64,000 bases of DNA, taken from Paramecium octaurelia. Lineage: Eukaryota > Ciliophora > Oligohymenophorea > Peniculida > Parameciidae. Under the pieces are notes generated by a model. That model saw only the letters and a list, made by a program, of their open reading frames with translations, was not told where the DNA came from and searched no databases. The translations under genes and the position numbers were made by a program. The stretch lies in assembly GCA_905182995.1 (NCBI GenBank), contig CAJJDP010000017.1, positions 680,646 through 744,645 on the forward strand, written 5' to 3'. Shown here one piece after another: positions 37,417-49,935 of the stretch (its first letter is position 1; the number at the start of each line of letters is the position of its first letter).

Positions 37417-39728
37417 TCACAATTATGATTGACTTTTCGACTTGATCTAACTTTTAATAACTTATTCTTCTTGATTATATTTATTCACTGGATTTTAGAG
37501 GGAATATGTTGTTGAAAAATTCACTTTCGCCTCATTATACGATGTAGTTTCATCCTGCTCTTCTTGTTTAAAACAACTTTCAACAAAATATTACATTGGT
37601 AAAACAGAACTTAAAAATGAAATGAGAATTGAGGCAATAGCCCAATAGCTAGTACTTCCAGTTATTTAATAGTTAAAAATTAAGTATCCTGCAGCGTAAA
37701 TAATTGGTAGATATTCCATCATTTCTGTCATCAATATTGATAATTGAACCGACGGAGTATGCTTAACAGTCATTCTATTACAAATAACATACTAAATTTA
37801 TTAATTAATATCATACTTTTTCTGCTCCATAATATAATGCCAAACCCACAAAACTAGTAATATACCCAGCAGGAGTCAATGGAGTATAGAAAAATGTAAT
37901 AAATAGAGTTTTCATTATATCAGCATATTTCAACTCTATCATATGCTCACTATGTTCATATAAACTATTTAATTCTTTTTGAGTTACGGCTTTGTTGAAC
38001 TTCTTAATCCACCATATTTTCAATGATTTTACTATTCTGTTTGGATCAACAAGAGTAACTATAGGTGGAATTATAGCATTTGTCATGAAAAAATATGTTT
38101 CTGTGTAAATGAGACCACCTGGACCAAATAAATTACGAGTGTATATTGTGCTTGCTAAAAATGCAATAATAGCTGAATTAACAAACAACATTAATGACAA
38201 TTTGGAAGCTAATGATACAGTATAAAGTGAATAGGTTTCATAACTTTCAAAACCCACAAGAAAATTAGAAAGACGTCCAACAACAAAAGAATTTATAAAA
38301 GTAGTTAATAAGGCTGCTATCATAGAGCCCATATTCTTAGATTTTTATTGTGAAGGTAAAGAAACTTAAACAACACCCTAATCAGTTTCTACATCTACTA
38401 AAGTGGCTGGAACATTAGAGGCATCTTATGCTTAAATCTTAGCTAATTCTAGCAATGTAATTAAGAACAAAGCTATTACAATTTAAGAAAAAGTGAAACC
38501 AAGCAATCTAACCCAAAACCTCCTATTATCATTGTGAACAATATTATCCCAAATAACATCTCCAGGTTCAGGAGCTTGATCAACTTTTATAAAGGTATCA
38601 TTAAGTTCTAAACTCTTTGCTTCTTAAATGATACATCCAAAAAATATATTAGAGATAACTTATTTAGTTCTATAATTTGAAGATTTCAAAATTATTTATT
38701 TGTGATCCTCATATTTCAAAGACAAAAATGCTGTTCCAGAAAATAATTCAAAGTCAGATTAGATTCTCAATGCTTCAGCAGTAATCTAATTTTGTTTTTA
38801 CTTCTTCTGTTCATTTAAATTTAATAATTGATCATTATCATTCTTCTCTAGAGCAATTTTCTATAATTTAACTATTTCTTCCAATTCTAATTCTAATTCC
38901 TTTAGAGTATTAGCATAGAAGATATAATCTATTTCCATAACTTCGACCTCAAACTTCTTTTCAAAAAACTCTTTTAATTATTATTGTTTGCAATCCTTTG
39001 GAATGTCTTTAACAATCAAAGTATAATCAGAAGGTGTATTTTCTTTAATATCACAATCGTTGTCTATAATTAACTGAGATTTTCTAAAAAAGAATATTAT
39101 GACTAAAATGAAGATGACGCTGGAAAAATTAAAATAATGTGGTAACTAAGTTAAAATTGATTAAAATCTTTTATTCGCTAATGAAGATCGCGCAATCCAA
39201 TCATTTAAACAATAATTATGTACTTATTCTTTCCATGAATCCTGTTTTTACACTTCTTTATATTGATGTTGCACTTAAACAACTAAATCTTCACAATCAT
39301 TGCTTGTTAAGTTTGAAACAAGTTAATATTGTCCTGATGTTAAGAACAGTACTCCCACAATCATAAGACAACATTTGATGAAATTAAAATATAGTGGATA
39401 GCCTGAACCTAGGAAAGAAAAGGCCATCTCATCTCTCTATAAATCAATTTGTGTTTTTTGCTAAAATAATCATGGTATAATATTACGATTTGTTGTTTGC
39501 AACATGGACAAATATTAACTGTCTCGCCTTCCTTATAAGGGTTAGGAATACCTACTTTACAGGCGAGCTAGAAATTGATTGTAAAATTACTTAATGTTGC
39601 TAAGCGATCGTGTAGTTTGGAGGAATCATATATTCATCATATTAATCAGATGTATAAAACTCTAACTATCCATTTTTCAAAGTTGCTGTCATTAATAGTT
39701 GTTGTGTTTGCTGGTCGCTCACTTGCAT
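37417..39728 (-). CDS. OSCA/TMEM63-like multi-pass membrane channel
   Basis: 745 residues; introns of 23, 26 and 25 nt give exactly 746 codons with TGA 37417-37419, ATG 39726-39728. N-terminal cytosolic segment with CPCC, then the first membrane helices (LYFNFIKCCLMIVGVLF; FSSVIFILVIIFFF). Next a large cytosolic insert with the family's RRM-like start TLIVKDIPKD and a helical hairpin (TLKELELELEEIVKLQ). It closes with VDQAPEPGDVIWDNI, matching the 'APEP.D..W.N' motif of the OSCA/TMEM63 (DUF221) family. Many membrane helices follow, then a polar tail. Known members are osmo- or mechanosensitive cation channels; the ciliate role is inferred. Confidence 0.88.
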
Positions 39729-40080
39729 TAAGAATATTTGAATTTTTAGAAATTATTGATTGATATATATTTAAATTGATTTTCAATTTATTCATAGTTT
39801 ATATGCTTTATCGAATAAAAATGATTTGCATCAAATAAAATAAGAGTGTTTTGTTATGAATTCATTTAAACAGTTTTTGAATTCAAAACAAACTAATTTA
39901 TATAAATGAATTTTATTTCTCAAATTAATTCTGCTTCTTATTAAACCGAAAGTGATTTGTTTATGATCAATTTTGACTACATCTTTTGATTACTTTAGTT
40001 TGGAAATATTTTAGTATTCGTTAAAATAAAAGAATAGCATATCTACTTAATTATAATTTAATATTCATTATATATTCATA
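39729..40080. other. AT-rich divergent promoter region, no gene seen
   Basis: 352 bases separating the divergent OSCA-like gene and the PH-kinase at 40081. Nothing codes convincingly; it is expected to hold both promoters. Confidence 0.5.
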
Positions 40081-41531
40081 ATGAACTTTTATTAACAGAA
40101 CTTTCGTGGTCATTTAGCAAATAATGACCTTTTTTGGATTAAGCCTCCTTAAAATAATTTTGTCATATAGCTAGAAGGGTTTTTCATTGTTTTAAGATAG
40201 AATAATCTGAAGATGAAGAAACTAAAAATTGCTGAACATATGATATTTTATTCTAAAACAGTAAACATTTTTCTAATACAAGAAATCCATAAATTGTTTG
40301 AATTGCCAACTTGAAAAAGTCAAAAATTCCTTAGTATTTTAATAAGGCTTAAAAATTAGTAAATAGGGAAAATACCTTGAAATATTTGGAGAAATAGATT
40401 AATTATATGATCATTTAAAGAAATATTGTGTGTAAATCAATTTTTTACAGATTTACAAATTGTGTTCTGTCAATGTTGAAAAAGAAAAAAAGAAGGTTTA
40501 ATATATTAAAAATTTAGATTTATAAGATCCGCCAACGAGTAACCAATGATGAAAAAATAGCAAAGGTTTACGAACTAGATGGAGGAGATATTTAATAGAT
40601 AAATAAAGAAATATAGATTTTACGATTATTGAAGCATAAAAATATTGTACAAATGGAAGAAGTATTCTAAGAAGATAATCGGCTTATTTTAGTTTTTGAT
40701 AATCTTGAGGGAGGAGACTTAGCTAAAATAATACTCTTTAAACAATTTTGCGAGGACACTATTAGAATAATAATAAAACAAATATTACAAGGCATAGTAT
40801 ACTTACATGACTTAGGGATATTTCACAGAGATCTAAAACCAGAAAACATTTTGTTTAAAAATTAAGAGCAAATCGAATAATTATAAATAATTGATTTTGC
40901 TCTTGCTGACTTTTATTGTAACGATCACAAGTATATTTTCACTCGATGTGGAACTCCAGGATATGTAGCACCAGAAATTCTTCAAGATAAAAGATACACT
41001 TTGAATGTAGATATTTTTAGCGTTGGAGTTATTTTATTTATGCTGCTCACTCAGAAGAATCCATTTATTAAGGAATAATTTAACTATGAACAAATAATTA
41101 CTGCCAACTATGATTGTTAAATTGATTATTCTGAAGTCAAATGTTCGACTGAATGCCTTGATTTATTAAAGAAATGTCTTAAGGTAGATCAGCATAAAAG
41201 AATTTCTGCAAGGGATGCATTAAGTCACCCTTTTATCTTAGGAACTTTCTCAACAGAGTAGATATAATTTCGAATTAAAACTTAAAGTTAACTCTAAAAG
41301 CAAAAGTCAAATGGATCTCTTCGAAAAATTATTCATATTGGTAGTTTAGATAGTCCAAGGTTTTCTTAAAAATAGAGTATTAAATCACTTCACACTGAAA
41401 GCCCTATCGATACTACATCAGATAGTCCAGGAACACCAAAATCGGCAAGAACTGAAAATAGATTTTCTAATTTTAAATTCTCAAAATAACAATAATGGAA
41501 CTCATTTCGTGTGTCAAAATTTAAAAAATGA
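40081..41531 (+). CDS. Divergent CAMK-like kinase with N-terminal PH-like region
   Basis: 468 residues; two 22-nt introns (40261-40282, 40496-40517) give 469 codons, TGA 41529-41531. The PH-like part (residues ~15-125: LEGFFIVLRQNNLKMKKL to GEIDQLYDHLKKYC) matches the other three PH-kinases here. In the kinase fold, the glycine-rich loop is not recognisable and the VAIK lysine may be the K of EKIAKVYEL. HRDLKPEN is intact, DFG is DFA, and GTPGYVAPE is intact. With a complete HRD loop but DFA and no glycine loop, activity is doubtful. The C-terminal ~90 residues are basic and Ser/Thr/Pro-rich (TTSDSPGTPKSART). Confidence 0.85.
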
Positions 41532-42091
41532 TACAAATAATCAAATTACATTGTTTTTAAATTTATATTAAAATCAATTTTATATCTTAATCGACTTTTC
41601 CTTGATTTCAATTGACTTTAATTGCTCAGAGGATGATAAATAAATTTCCTGAATTTTCCTCCCATCAGGAATTGAAATATTATATGATTTAGGTTAAAAA
41701 ATGAATTTCAATTAATAGTTGTTTTTGAATATTCGTAGTCAAAGAGTGTAGTTTAGGTTATTAAAAAGTAATAAAAGTTACAACTTATTATTATGTTAAT
41801 ACAATATAACTATGAAATTTTCCTACTAATTTCTTATTATTTGGTTGCAGCATTGTATTCAAAAATGCTTAGAAATACCGCTCTAGATGCTATCATTTGA
41901 AGATGTAGATTACATCAATGGCAATTAGGTTTTCTGAATAAGGAAAAGGATCAAAAAAATAAGGATACAAAAGTTGTCCTAAATTAATCTTGAAAACATT
42001 TAATGACAATTTAAGACCTTGAAATAAGGTTTATTTATTTTAAATCAGCAATACATATTACTAAAAATGTATAATATTTAATTTAAATTAA
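41532..42091 (-). other. Frame-broken coding-like region between convergent genes
   Basis: 560 bases between the stops of two convergent genes, more than usual here. The minus strand shows protein-like text in changing frames: INLGQLLYPYFFDPFPYS...IAIDVIYIF, then ERYFQAFLNTMLQPNNKKL, and near the end SYNISIPDGRKIQEIYLSSS. I found no set of short introns joining them. It may be a decayed gene; chance is not excluded because only TGA ends a frame. Confidence 0.35.
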
Positions 42092-43513
42092 TCAATTTTA
42101 TTTTATTAATAATTCTAAAGGTTCTATGTGAACCACTTTATTTTGAGTTTATTCAAATGAATCAAAAGGATAAACCATCATTTGATTCGATTCCTTCATA
42201 TTTATAGTTTCATACAAATTCTCAGAAATCAACCCTCCAAAAGTATGACAAACTTAAAATGCCTTATTACCTAATTGTTATTGAAAAACAAATTGTAATC
42301 TAGATATTTCATACAATATATTGTTTAATCTACATTTTTGTTTAGCCCCTTTTTATAGAATTTTATAAGCTGAATTTATACTTTATTTTGGAGATTTAGA
42401 TTTTTCTTTTTCATTGAATTTTATTTTATTAAACCGATCTAATTATAATTCTTTAAATTCTGGATAGTACATTGTTATGATGTCATGAGTTAATTAATTT
42501 TCAAATAATTATTTATTATAGTACACAGCAACGTATTATAAGATAAAAATCAATTACACTATTGATCCTATTTAAGCTAATATTTATCCTAATTTAGGCA
42601 TAATTACATTTTCAACTATAGAAATATTGTCAATTCTAAATAAGTAAGAATTTATTGCACTTACTTTATACTATCCTTTAGACATAAAATAAATTTAGGA
42701 TGTCATAAAATCAATATCTACTTATTAATTTGTAATTTCATAATTGTTCAAGAAAAAATAATGTCTCAACTTATCGAAAAGAATTCCATCATCAATTATA
42801 GTTTCTTATTATTTTAACATAACCTAAGAATAAATTGTTCGCCTTGGATCAAAAGCAGAATAGAATTATTTTTCAAAGGATTCTAATTCTCTTGTAACAT
42901 AATTTAATTGATGTAGCTTAATTGTTATAAACAGAAATCCATGATCACTTTATATGTATTGTTCTATCTCTTTAGTATCTGCACAAGTTATCCCTTCTAT
43001 ATTTAAATCATCTGAACACACTACAAAAGTGAGTAAATATTGTTTCATTTCTTTATGTATTTCATCCTTTCCATATACATTATTCAAAATTAGTGATCCT
43101 TCCTCAACTTAGAACTATCTAGGATGTTCTTCTGTGCTATACAATAAAATAGGTTGGTCTTCAATTCTGCTATCAACAATTGTAAATAATAAGGGAGTAA
43201 TATAATTCTTTTCTTTTCTAAAAGGATCAATTTCTGAGGAAAAATCATATAAACTAAATGTGATTAATGGTTCAGACCATGCAAATTCTGAGTATCCAGT
43301 TGTTTGTTATTTTGCACTCACATTTGGAGGGACCTAATTATTAATCCATAAGATCATGATATATAAAAAATAGACCAAACTTGTGCTTCCAACTAAAAGC
43401 GAAATAAATCCTCCTAACTTACTTTTGAATTTTGGTTCATTTTCGTTTGTTAATAAAGCTACAGGTACACCAAAGATATCTAACTTTTCTATTGAATCAA
43501 TAATTTTATTCAT
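42092..43513 (-). CDS. Two-pass membrane protein of a repeated ciliate family
   Basis: 473 residues, intronless, ATG 43511-43513, TGA 42092-42094. Start KLDIFGVPVALLTNENEPKF is followed by a membrane helix at about residues 33-57 (LGGFISLLVGSTSLVYFLY) and ILWINNQVPPNVS. Next come a ~270-residue lumenal or outside domain (with CSDDLNIEGITC), a second hydrophobic segment (LGQILAQIGSIVQLIFIL) and the TMYYPEFKEL block. A ~110-residue cytosolic tail closes it. Clear paralogue of the gene at 28204-29769. Family function unknown. Confidence 0.82.
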
Positions 43514-43617
43514 TTTATAATGTTAATTTAATTTTAAATTTGTTTTAATTAATCAATCTTTAAATCAGGAAAAAACGAAAAGATACTTAGAAACTCAAAA
43601 TTAAATAAAAATTTCAT

Positions 43618-44857
43618 TCAATTAAAATCAAATTTGTTACTTTTCAGATGGTAGGGAGTACTTTTCTTAAGCTTTTGGGCAATTTATTCAACAATTTATT
43701 CTTCAAACTCTAAAAACTTCATAATTTTTATTGCTTAATAAATTGGATTTAGGTTATAAAATATCGTGATGCCCGAGAAATCATCGAAATCATTAAGATC
43801 ATTTAATTCATTTTATTTCTATAAACCTTGATCCTAATTGGAACAAGTTTGATGGATTTTTTGTAAACAATTTATTCTATCAAATAAATTCATTTAGGTT
43901 TCAATAATGATTTATTCATTGCATTAAATGTCTAACATATAATCCTAATAGACCTTTCTAGAAACCAGCTCAAAAGTATTTTTATCAAATAAACATAACT
44001 ATTCAAGTTCCTCTTCATTTTAAGTTGAAATTTTACAACAAACATAGATCTCATTTACAAATAAGATTTGTTCAATACTTATAATATAATTAAAGTAACT
44101 GATTTCAATTGTTCTTATTGATTCATTTTATTCATTAATGAACTCTATGAAGGAATTTTAATCGTTTTTAGGAGTAAAAGCCAATAATATTTATTTAATT
44201 GATTAAGCGCATCCATTTAAAGAATTCTTATCATTTAGATATTATGATTTTAAATTAGATTAAATTCCTTGTGAATTTATTTCATACAATGTTTATTCCA
44301 AATCATTTTCTAGATATAATGAGATAAAGCAGTTATGCTAATTTAATTAATAAATGGATTTCAAGATTTAATTTTGGCTTTTATCTATGAGATGAAATTA
44401 AGAGTGAATTTCCAAATAACTATTCAAAAAGTAACAAATAATCGAACCGGATTCATATTGAATTAATAGCATAGCTAATTTGGTAAATCTAAAATAAAAA
44501 GTTGTATAGCTTTGATAAGTTGGAGGAAGCTTGAAGTTTGTTTATACTTTATTCATTTCGAGGAAGTCAAATGACTAAATAATAAAAGCATCATTTTGAT
44601 CATAATGAGCCAAAGCCAAGCTGGATTCTCCACATAAAAATGCAAATAAAGGAATGCAATTAATCTTTCTAATCTATTATAGGAAAATATTACATTAATT
44701 TTCGAGTGTCCTTTAGTTAAAGTTCCATTACATCAAAATAATAATCTGAGTTAAAATTTATAAGCATTACAACTAGACCACAATCTAAATAATATATTTA
44801 ATGAAGTTCGCTGTGCTTTCTTAATTGAACATTCTCTAATTAATTAAATTCAAACAT
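43618..44857 (-). CDS. Unrecognised 404-residue protein
   Basis: 404 residues; one 25-nt intron in the 5' third gives 405 codons, ATG 44855-44857, TGA 43618-43620. Composition alternates short hydrophobic beta-like stretches and polar turns (for example LFAFLCGESSLALAHYDQND, SGSIICYFLNSYLEIHSQF, IISIEQILFVNEIYVCCKI). That suits a beta-propeller-like fold, but no WD, kelch or RCC1 signature is clear. No signal peptide or membrane segment. Its start lies 27 bp from the ATG of the divergent arginase-like gene. Confidence 0.65.
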
Positions 44858-44884
44858 TATTATTAATAATAAAAAAGAAAATAA

Positions 44885-45804
44885 ATGTCTGACGATCCCA
44901 GATTCAAAATTGTAGAAGGAATAGATGGAGATTATGTCATCATAGGGTTTCCTCATCATCTAGGAGCCAAAAGAGACAATGTTCGAATAGGATAGGACCA
45001 TGGACCTGACTCTTTAAGACGATTCTTGCCTAGAATTGGTCCTTTAAGGAATGCTGAATATATGAAAGATATTAGTAATTTTATAGTATCGGATTATGGA
45101 AATATACATGTTGAAGATGATTAAAATCTAGAAAAACTTTTGGAAAAATTGAATTAGAAGGTGAAAATTGTACACAATAAAAATCACATTCCAATAGTAA
45201 TAGGAGGATCCAAAGATTGTGTCTTTGGTGTTCTTAGTGATGATTTACATGTTATTTCAATTAATCATATTCCTGATATTCAATTACCATATGATGGCAA
45301 TAAACCAAGTATTAACTCAGGATTAAGAGCATCGACAAGGAAAATATCAATTACCTATTTTGGGTATGATAATAGCAAATTAAATTAAGAATAAGAAAAT
45401 TATATAAATGAAAAATGTAGTGGGACAAGCTTATAGAAGATTAGGCAAACATAGAAGGTATTTCATCAAGACTTGGAATAATAAGTTACACAGGCAGGGA
45501 TTTTATTTAAATAAATACTTACAAATCTTTAAGGGAAAAGAATTCATATTTCTATTTCTTTAGAAGCTATAGATGTATATATTAATAAATATTATAGTCG
45601 GCTTTTTGTCCTGGAGTAAGCAGGCCTTGTGTTTAAGGATTAAGTGTAGAAGAAATATTTGAAATAATTTATTTGGCAGGTAAATTTTGTGTTAGTTTGG
45701 ATATTACTGATTATAATCCAACAATAGAGGATTATCGCACAGGGTTTTTATTAGGAAATCTAATTTATTATTTTATTTTGTCAAAAGGAAAGGATATTTA
45801 GTGA
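44885..45804 (+). CDS. Arginase/agmatinase-fold protein lacking metal-binding residues
   Basis: 298 residues; one 23-nt intron (45575-45597), 299 codons, TGA 45802-45804. The ureohydrolase fold is recognisable: YVIIGFPHHLGAKRDNVRIG at the start, then PIVIGGSKDCVFG at the GGxHD position, and SISLEAIDSAFCPGVSRPC at the S-x-D-x-D-x-x-D-P block. The Mn ligands are mostly lost: GGSHD is GGSKD, DAHxD reads INHIPD, and D-x-D becomes S-L-E. The surrounding glycine, Pro-Gly and GL-(S/T) turns remain. I infer a catalytically dead member, perhaps regulatory, rather than an active arginase. It fits tightly between genes (27 bp upstream, 71 bp downstream). Confidence 0.83.
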
Positions 45805-45875
45805 TATTAATTTTTCGGTATATATTTCCCATAAATTGATTTCAAATTAATTTATATATTAAAGAATTAAAAATA

Positions 45876-47624
45876 ATGAATTAAGATTAGACTCATCAAG
45901 TAATAACAGTTCTTTTAATTTCCGAAAACGAAGAAAAAGTCTAGAATTTCATGAAACAATTAAATTCAAATAAGCTAGAAAATCAAAAGAAAACCATTAA
46001 TCTTTATTATTAATCAATTGATTTAAATAATGATCATAAATGCTTACAATAATTGTCAATGTTTGAATATGCAATTCTCTTTTTGAAGGATTTAGAATTT
46101 CATTAATTCACTATGGATAATTATAATTTTCGAATGCTCAAATTATTGCAATTTTTTAGGTACATAATAAAATTTTAGCTTTAGGTATAACTAAATCTTT
46201 ATTATTTATGATGAGAATGATAATAATTAAAGTAATGCATAATTATTGAATCTATACTCTTGGATTAATCAAGAAGTCAATTCGATCTTCAATGACGAAA
46301 GATTTAACGATTAACAAGAATAAAACTAACTAGACTTTTTAAACCCCTTAATTAAGACTTCAAGTAAACCAACTTAAAATGATTTCTTGGAGTTTTTCGA
46401 AGACGTAGCAAGTTTTTCAGATTCTGATTTAATCTTAGCTATCTTTAATGAAACAGATCTGAACAAAGGCATAGCATAAGTGATAGATGGTTTCGTTTTG
46501 AATGGATAAACTGTGCTTTATCAAGAATAAGGCGCATTATAAAAAGTATAAATTAAAAACTTTGTTGATTACTTTTCAAAATAAGAAAAGAATTTTGCTT
46601 AAAAAGGAGATATTATTGAATTTTAATTTGACTTAAAAAAGAGAATAAATGGGCTTCTAATCGGATTAAGGCAAGATAAATACCTACTACAAATTAAAGA
46701 ATCCAGAGGTGATTTCATATGCCCATAAATAGTCGGCTAGGGTGTATTATAGAAAATATAAAAATCTGATTCAAAGGCATTTTTTTATGGAATTGAATGT
46801 ATAAATTTTCAATTACAATTAAAGGTTAGATTGAGAAGAAAAAAATATTTGGATAATTAGAGAACAAGACTTACAAAGATATGAAGACTATAACAACAAA
46901 ACCATTTGGAATGTCTTTTAGGTTTAGTAAATAATTTTACTTGACTCCAAAAATACTTGCAAGGAATTTAACTTTACTTATTCCCAAAAACAAAAATTTA
47001 ACTTAACAATTAATTTTTTGTGGAAAAATACAAAATTAAGACATATTGTAAATCATAAAAAACTAGGTTCAAAAGTAAAAAGTAGTTTTAATTCCTGAAT
47101 TGACAAGTATTCCATCAGAAAATATGATTAACAATGGGGTGGACTATAGATAAAGATGTAGAGTGTGCAGAACTGAAAAGGCTAGATATGTTCCTACTAA
47201 TTGTGGGCATCTAAGATATTGCAACGATTGTAAAGATATATGTATGGAAGCAAAACAGTGCCTATATTGTGATAAACCTAGCAATAACACTCAAAGTTTC
47301 AATATTCATCTTACATAATAATAACTTTAAAACCTCAAATCAATGACTGATAAACAAGTTATTGAATATTTTGCAAACCATCCTGATAAAGAAATGCTGC
47401 CTTTTATGAAAATTTATAATGAAATTAATGATGAATAGACCATTTATTTCGAAGTAAACTGTGACAACTGCGATTCAAGAATTACTCAATACTCTATTTG
47501 TAATAATAATCATTAAACACTACTTTGTGATGAATGCTAAATCAAAGAATGTCAGACTTGCAATGATCAATTACAAAATAAACAAAAAATTATCTATACA
47601 TTTCCAGATGATCCAACTGCATGA
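45876..47624 (+). CDS. RING-type zinc-finger protein, tandem copy A
   Basis: 565 residues; introns 46160-46184 (25 nt) and 46799-46824 (26 nt) give 566 codons, TGA 47622-47624. Residues 1-400 lack a known domain. Then a C3HC4-type RING reads CRVCRTEKARYVPTNCGHL, RYCNDCKDIC, then CLYC, of the compact kind seen in IAP- and neuralised-type E3 ligases. A second Cys-rich unit follows (CDNCDSR...CNNNH...CDECQIKECQTC), possibly a further zinc site. The next gene (47822-49517) has the same layout and length, so the pair arose by tandem duplication. Ubiquitin ligase activity is inferred. Confidence 0.82.
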
Positions 47625-47821
47625 AATTTATAATCAAAAAGTTTTATTAATTAATATTCTGAAAAATAAAAAGAATTAATCCTCCTAATTATTATTTACA
47701 TTATTATATACAGTAGTTACATGCTAATCTCTAAAAGTAGAAAAAAAGTTGATCTCAATTTTTTTAATATCTGATCATAAATATTCTTTTATGATCATGA
47801 AGTATTTAATAATAAAATTAA

Positions 47822-49517
47822 ATGAATATAGTTCTTATAGCATTTTCAGAAGAATAACAAATATAAACAGCTAATAAATACCAATTTGCTTCCACCTGCT
47901 ACATAACGTCTGATATTTACTAGCAATAAAAAGAATTATGGAAATTTGATAATGCTGTTGTTGTTCTTGATTAATTTCCTATAAATTTATCTAAATTAAA
48001 TAACGATGAACACCTAACAAACAGCTTAGATCCTAATTTTTCAATATTTAAAACTCTCAAATTATTAGGGTAAAATTATTTCTGTCATATTTTTAGTTAT
48101 CAATAAGTTTTAGTTTCTTTGGAATAAATAAAATTATAATAATACAAGCAGGCAATTTCATAATTAGAATAAATTATAATATCTATATTTAATGATCAAG
48201 AAAGAATAATTGAAGAGGAAAGAAATGTCTTTTCGCTTAAAAATCCAATTTTGAAAGTTGTGTAAAATTGCGAATAGAATGAAATTTAAAAATTCTTTCA
48301 TAATGAAATAAATTTAACTACAAATTTAATTGATTAAACAGAATGTATTGTAGTCAGACATGAAGAACCATTTCATGTTATTAAGGTTCTTTAAGGAGCA
48401 TTATATGTAGGATAGCTCTTAAAATCGATCACATGTTAGGCTTGGATATAATAAATAAAGATTGGCCCAAGTGGTGAAGGTAAAAATTACAATAACTTAG
48501 TGCTTGTTAAATTTGAAGAGAATAAGATATTATAAGGAATTTTATGTAGCTATCAATACTGTCCTGAATAAATCAATGCATTTGATGTTGAAATATAATT
48601 AAGTGAATTACCAATATTGCCTCCAAGAGATGTGTTTAGAAAAATGGGTTAACTTAAGATGATATTTTACAATCAAGAATTTTTGATTTAGAACAGCCAT
48701 AATAGTCCAATTTAATTATTAGGCATTAAAGATAAAATTAATGGGAAAATTACTGAAAATCCAAAAAAACTTAATTTTGGTATATGCAAGTTAACCCTGA
48801 AAATTATTCCAGAAGCAGAAAAAATACTGTTAAATGTTGTTTCAAAGCCTATTGTTTAGTATTTTTAGATATTAATTTAGTTTTCTTAATAATTATAATA
48901 CAGTTGTTTTTTATGGACAAATCACAAATATATTAGAAACGAAAAATAGAAAAATAGAATTAGCATAATATCTTCCTCTTCCAAAATTTGAAAGAAATAA
49001 AAATATGACTTTAAAAAACAATGAGGATTTAAGATACTTATGTAGAATTTGTAAGGCTAAATAAGTTAATAGAGTATTAAAAGAATGCGGTCATTTAAGA
49101 TATTGTAGTGAATGTGTTGATTTATGTCTTGAATCTAAAGAGTGCTTTTATTGCAATAGATCTCTCAGTAAGTGTTATGCTCTTTCTGTAATATATTTGG
49201 ACTAGATAACCTTTGATTAACTATCAAAAAAGAAAAATTAAATTTTTTAAATCAACCCTTCCAAGATCATTTAAGATGAAAACATTCCAACATATTTGAA
49301 ACTTATCTATGAATAATAAAAGGGAGGAAAGCTTGACTATTAGACAATTTATTGCAAAATTTGCGACAACTTATTGGCCTAAAGGTTATTTTCTTGTTCT
49401 AATGGACATGTCACATTAACTTGTGAGGAATGTAATCCGACAGATTGCAAGGAATGCAAAGCAGACATGACATAAAAAGTTGAAATTTTATATAAATTTT
49501 AAGATGATTTATATTGA
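47822..49517 (+). CDS. RING-type zinc-finger protein, tandem copy B
   Basis: 557 residues; one 22-nt intron (48859-48880), 558 codons, TGA 49515-49517. Same order as copy A: a ~400-residue N-terminal region (begins MNIVLIAFSEEQQ), then a RING reading LCRICKAKQ...LKECGHLRYCSECVDLC and CFYC. The C-terminal Cys-rich unit reads CKICDNLL...CSNGH...CEECNPTDCKECK. The two copies share the GHLRYC core and the spacing of both zinc units but have diverged widely elsewhere, and their introns lie in different places, so the duplication is not recent. Likely E3 ligase; substrate unknown. Confidence 0.82.
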
Positions 49518-49567
49518 ATATTGTTATAAAATTTATTATTAAAATATATTTTTGAAATTATAACTCA

Positions 49568-49935
49568 ATGATGTTTGATCTAAAACATGATTAAAAATGT
49601 GAGAAATGTTACACCTCAATTTCTGAGGATTAATATTCTAGATTATAATTCTCAACAAAAGTATCTGCCTTAAAGACTTAAAAAGAATAAAATTTCATTT
49701 AAATTGAGAAGTTATTAGGATTCTATAATAAACTAAGAGGATGGAGGCAAAAAAAAACTATATTGGAGAAGTGTGGAAAAGTATTGTCTTAACATACAAA
49801 TATTAGTTCAATTTTGAATACAAGTTAAATTCACAATTAAGATGGAACTGTTTAACATGTGTGTTATCTATTTCTTTGGCTGGTTTATAAAACTTATTTT
49901 AGCATTAACTAATTACATTTCCGTTAAGATTGTGA
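49568..49935 (+). CDS. Small protein with two CxxC motifs
   Basis: 113 residues; a 26-nt intron (49781-49806) gives exons of 71 and 43 codons, TGA 49933-49935. The start has two in-frame ATGs (49568 and 49571). It carries CEKC near residue 12 and CLTC near residue 89, which could together bind one zinc ion; a basic helix lies between (LRGWRQKKTILEKCGK). Without the intron the frame would run on into what looks like antisense sequence of the next gene. Its last ~105 bases overlap the 3' coding end of the CFAP97-like gene on the other strand. Unrecognised; moderate confidence. Confidence 0.5.

Noticed and set aside
45420-45540. Possible 28-nt intron in the arginase-like gene
   Set aside because: The sequence reads through in frame without removing it, and removing it breaks the frame of the following conserved block.
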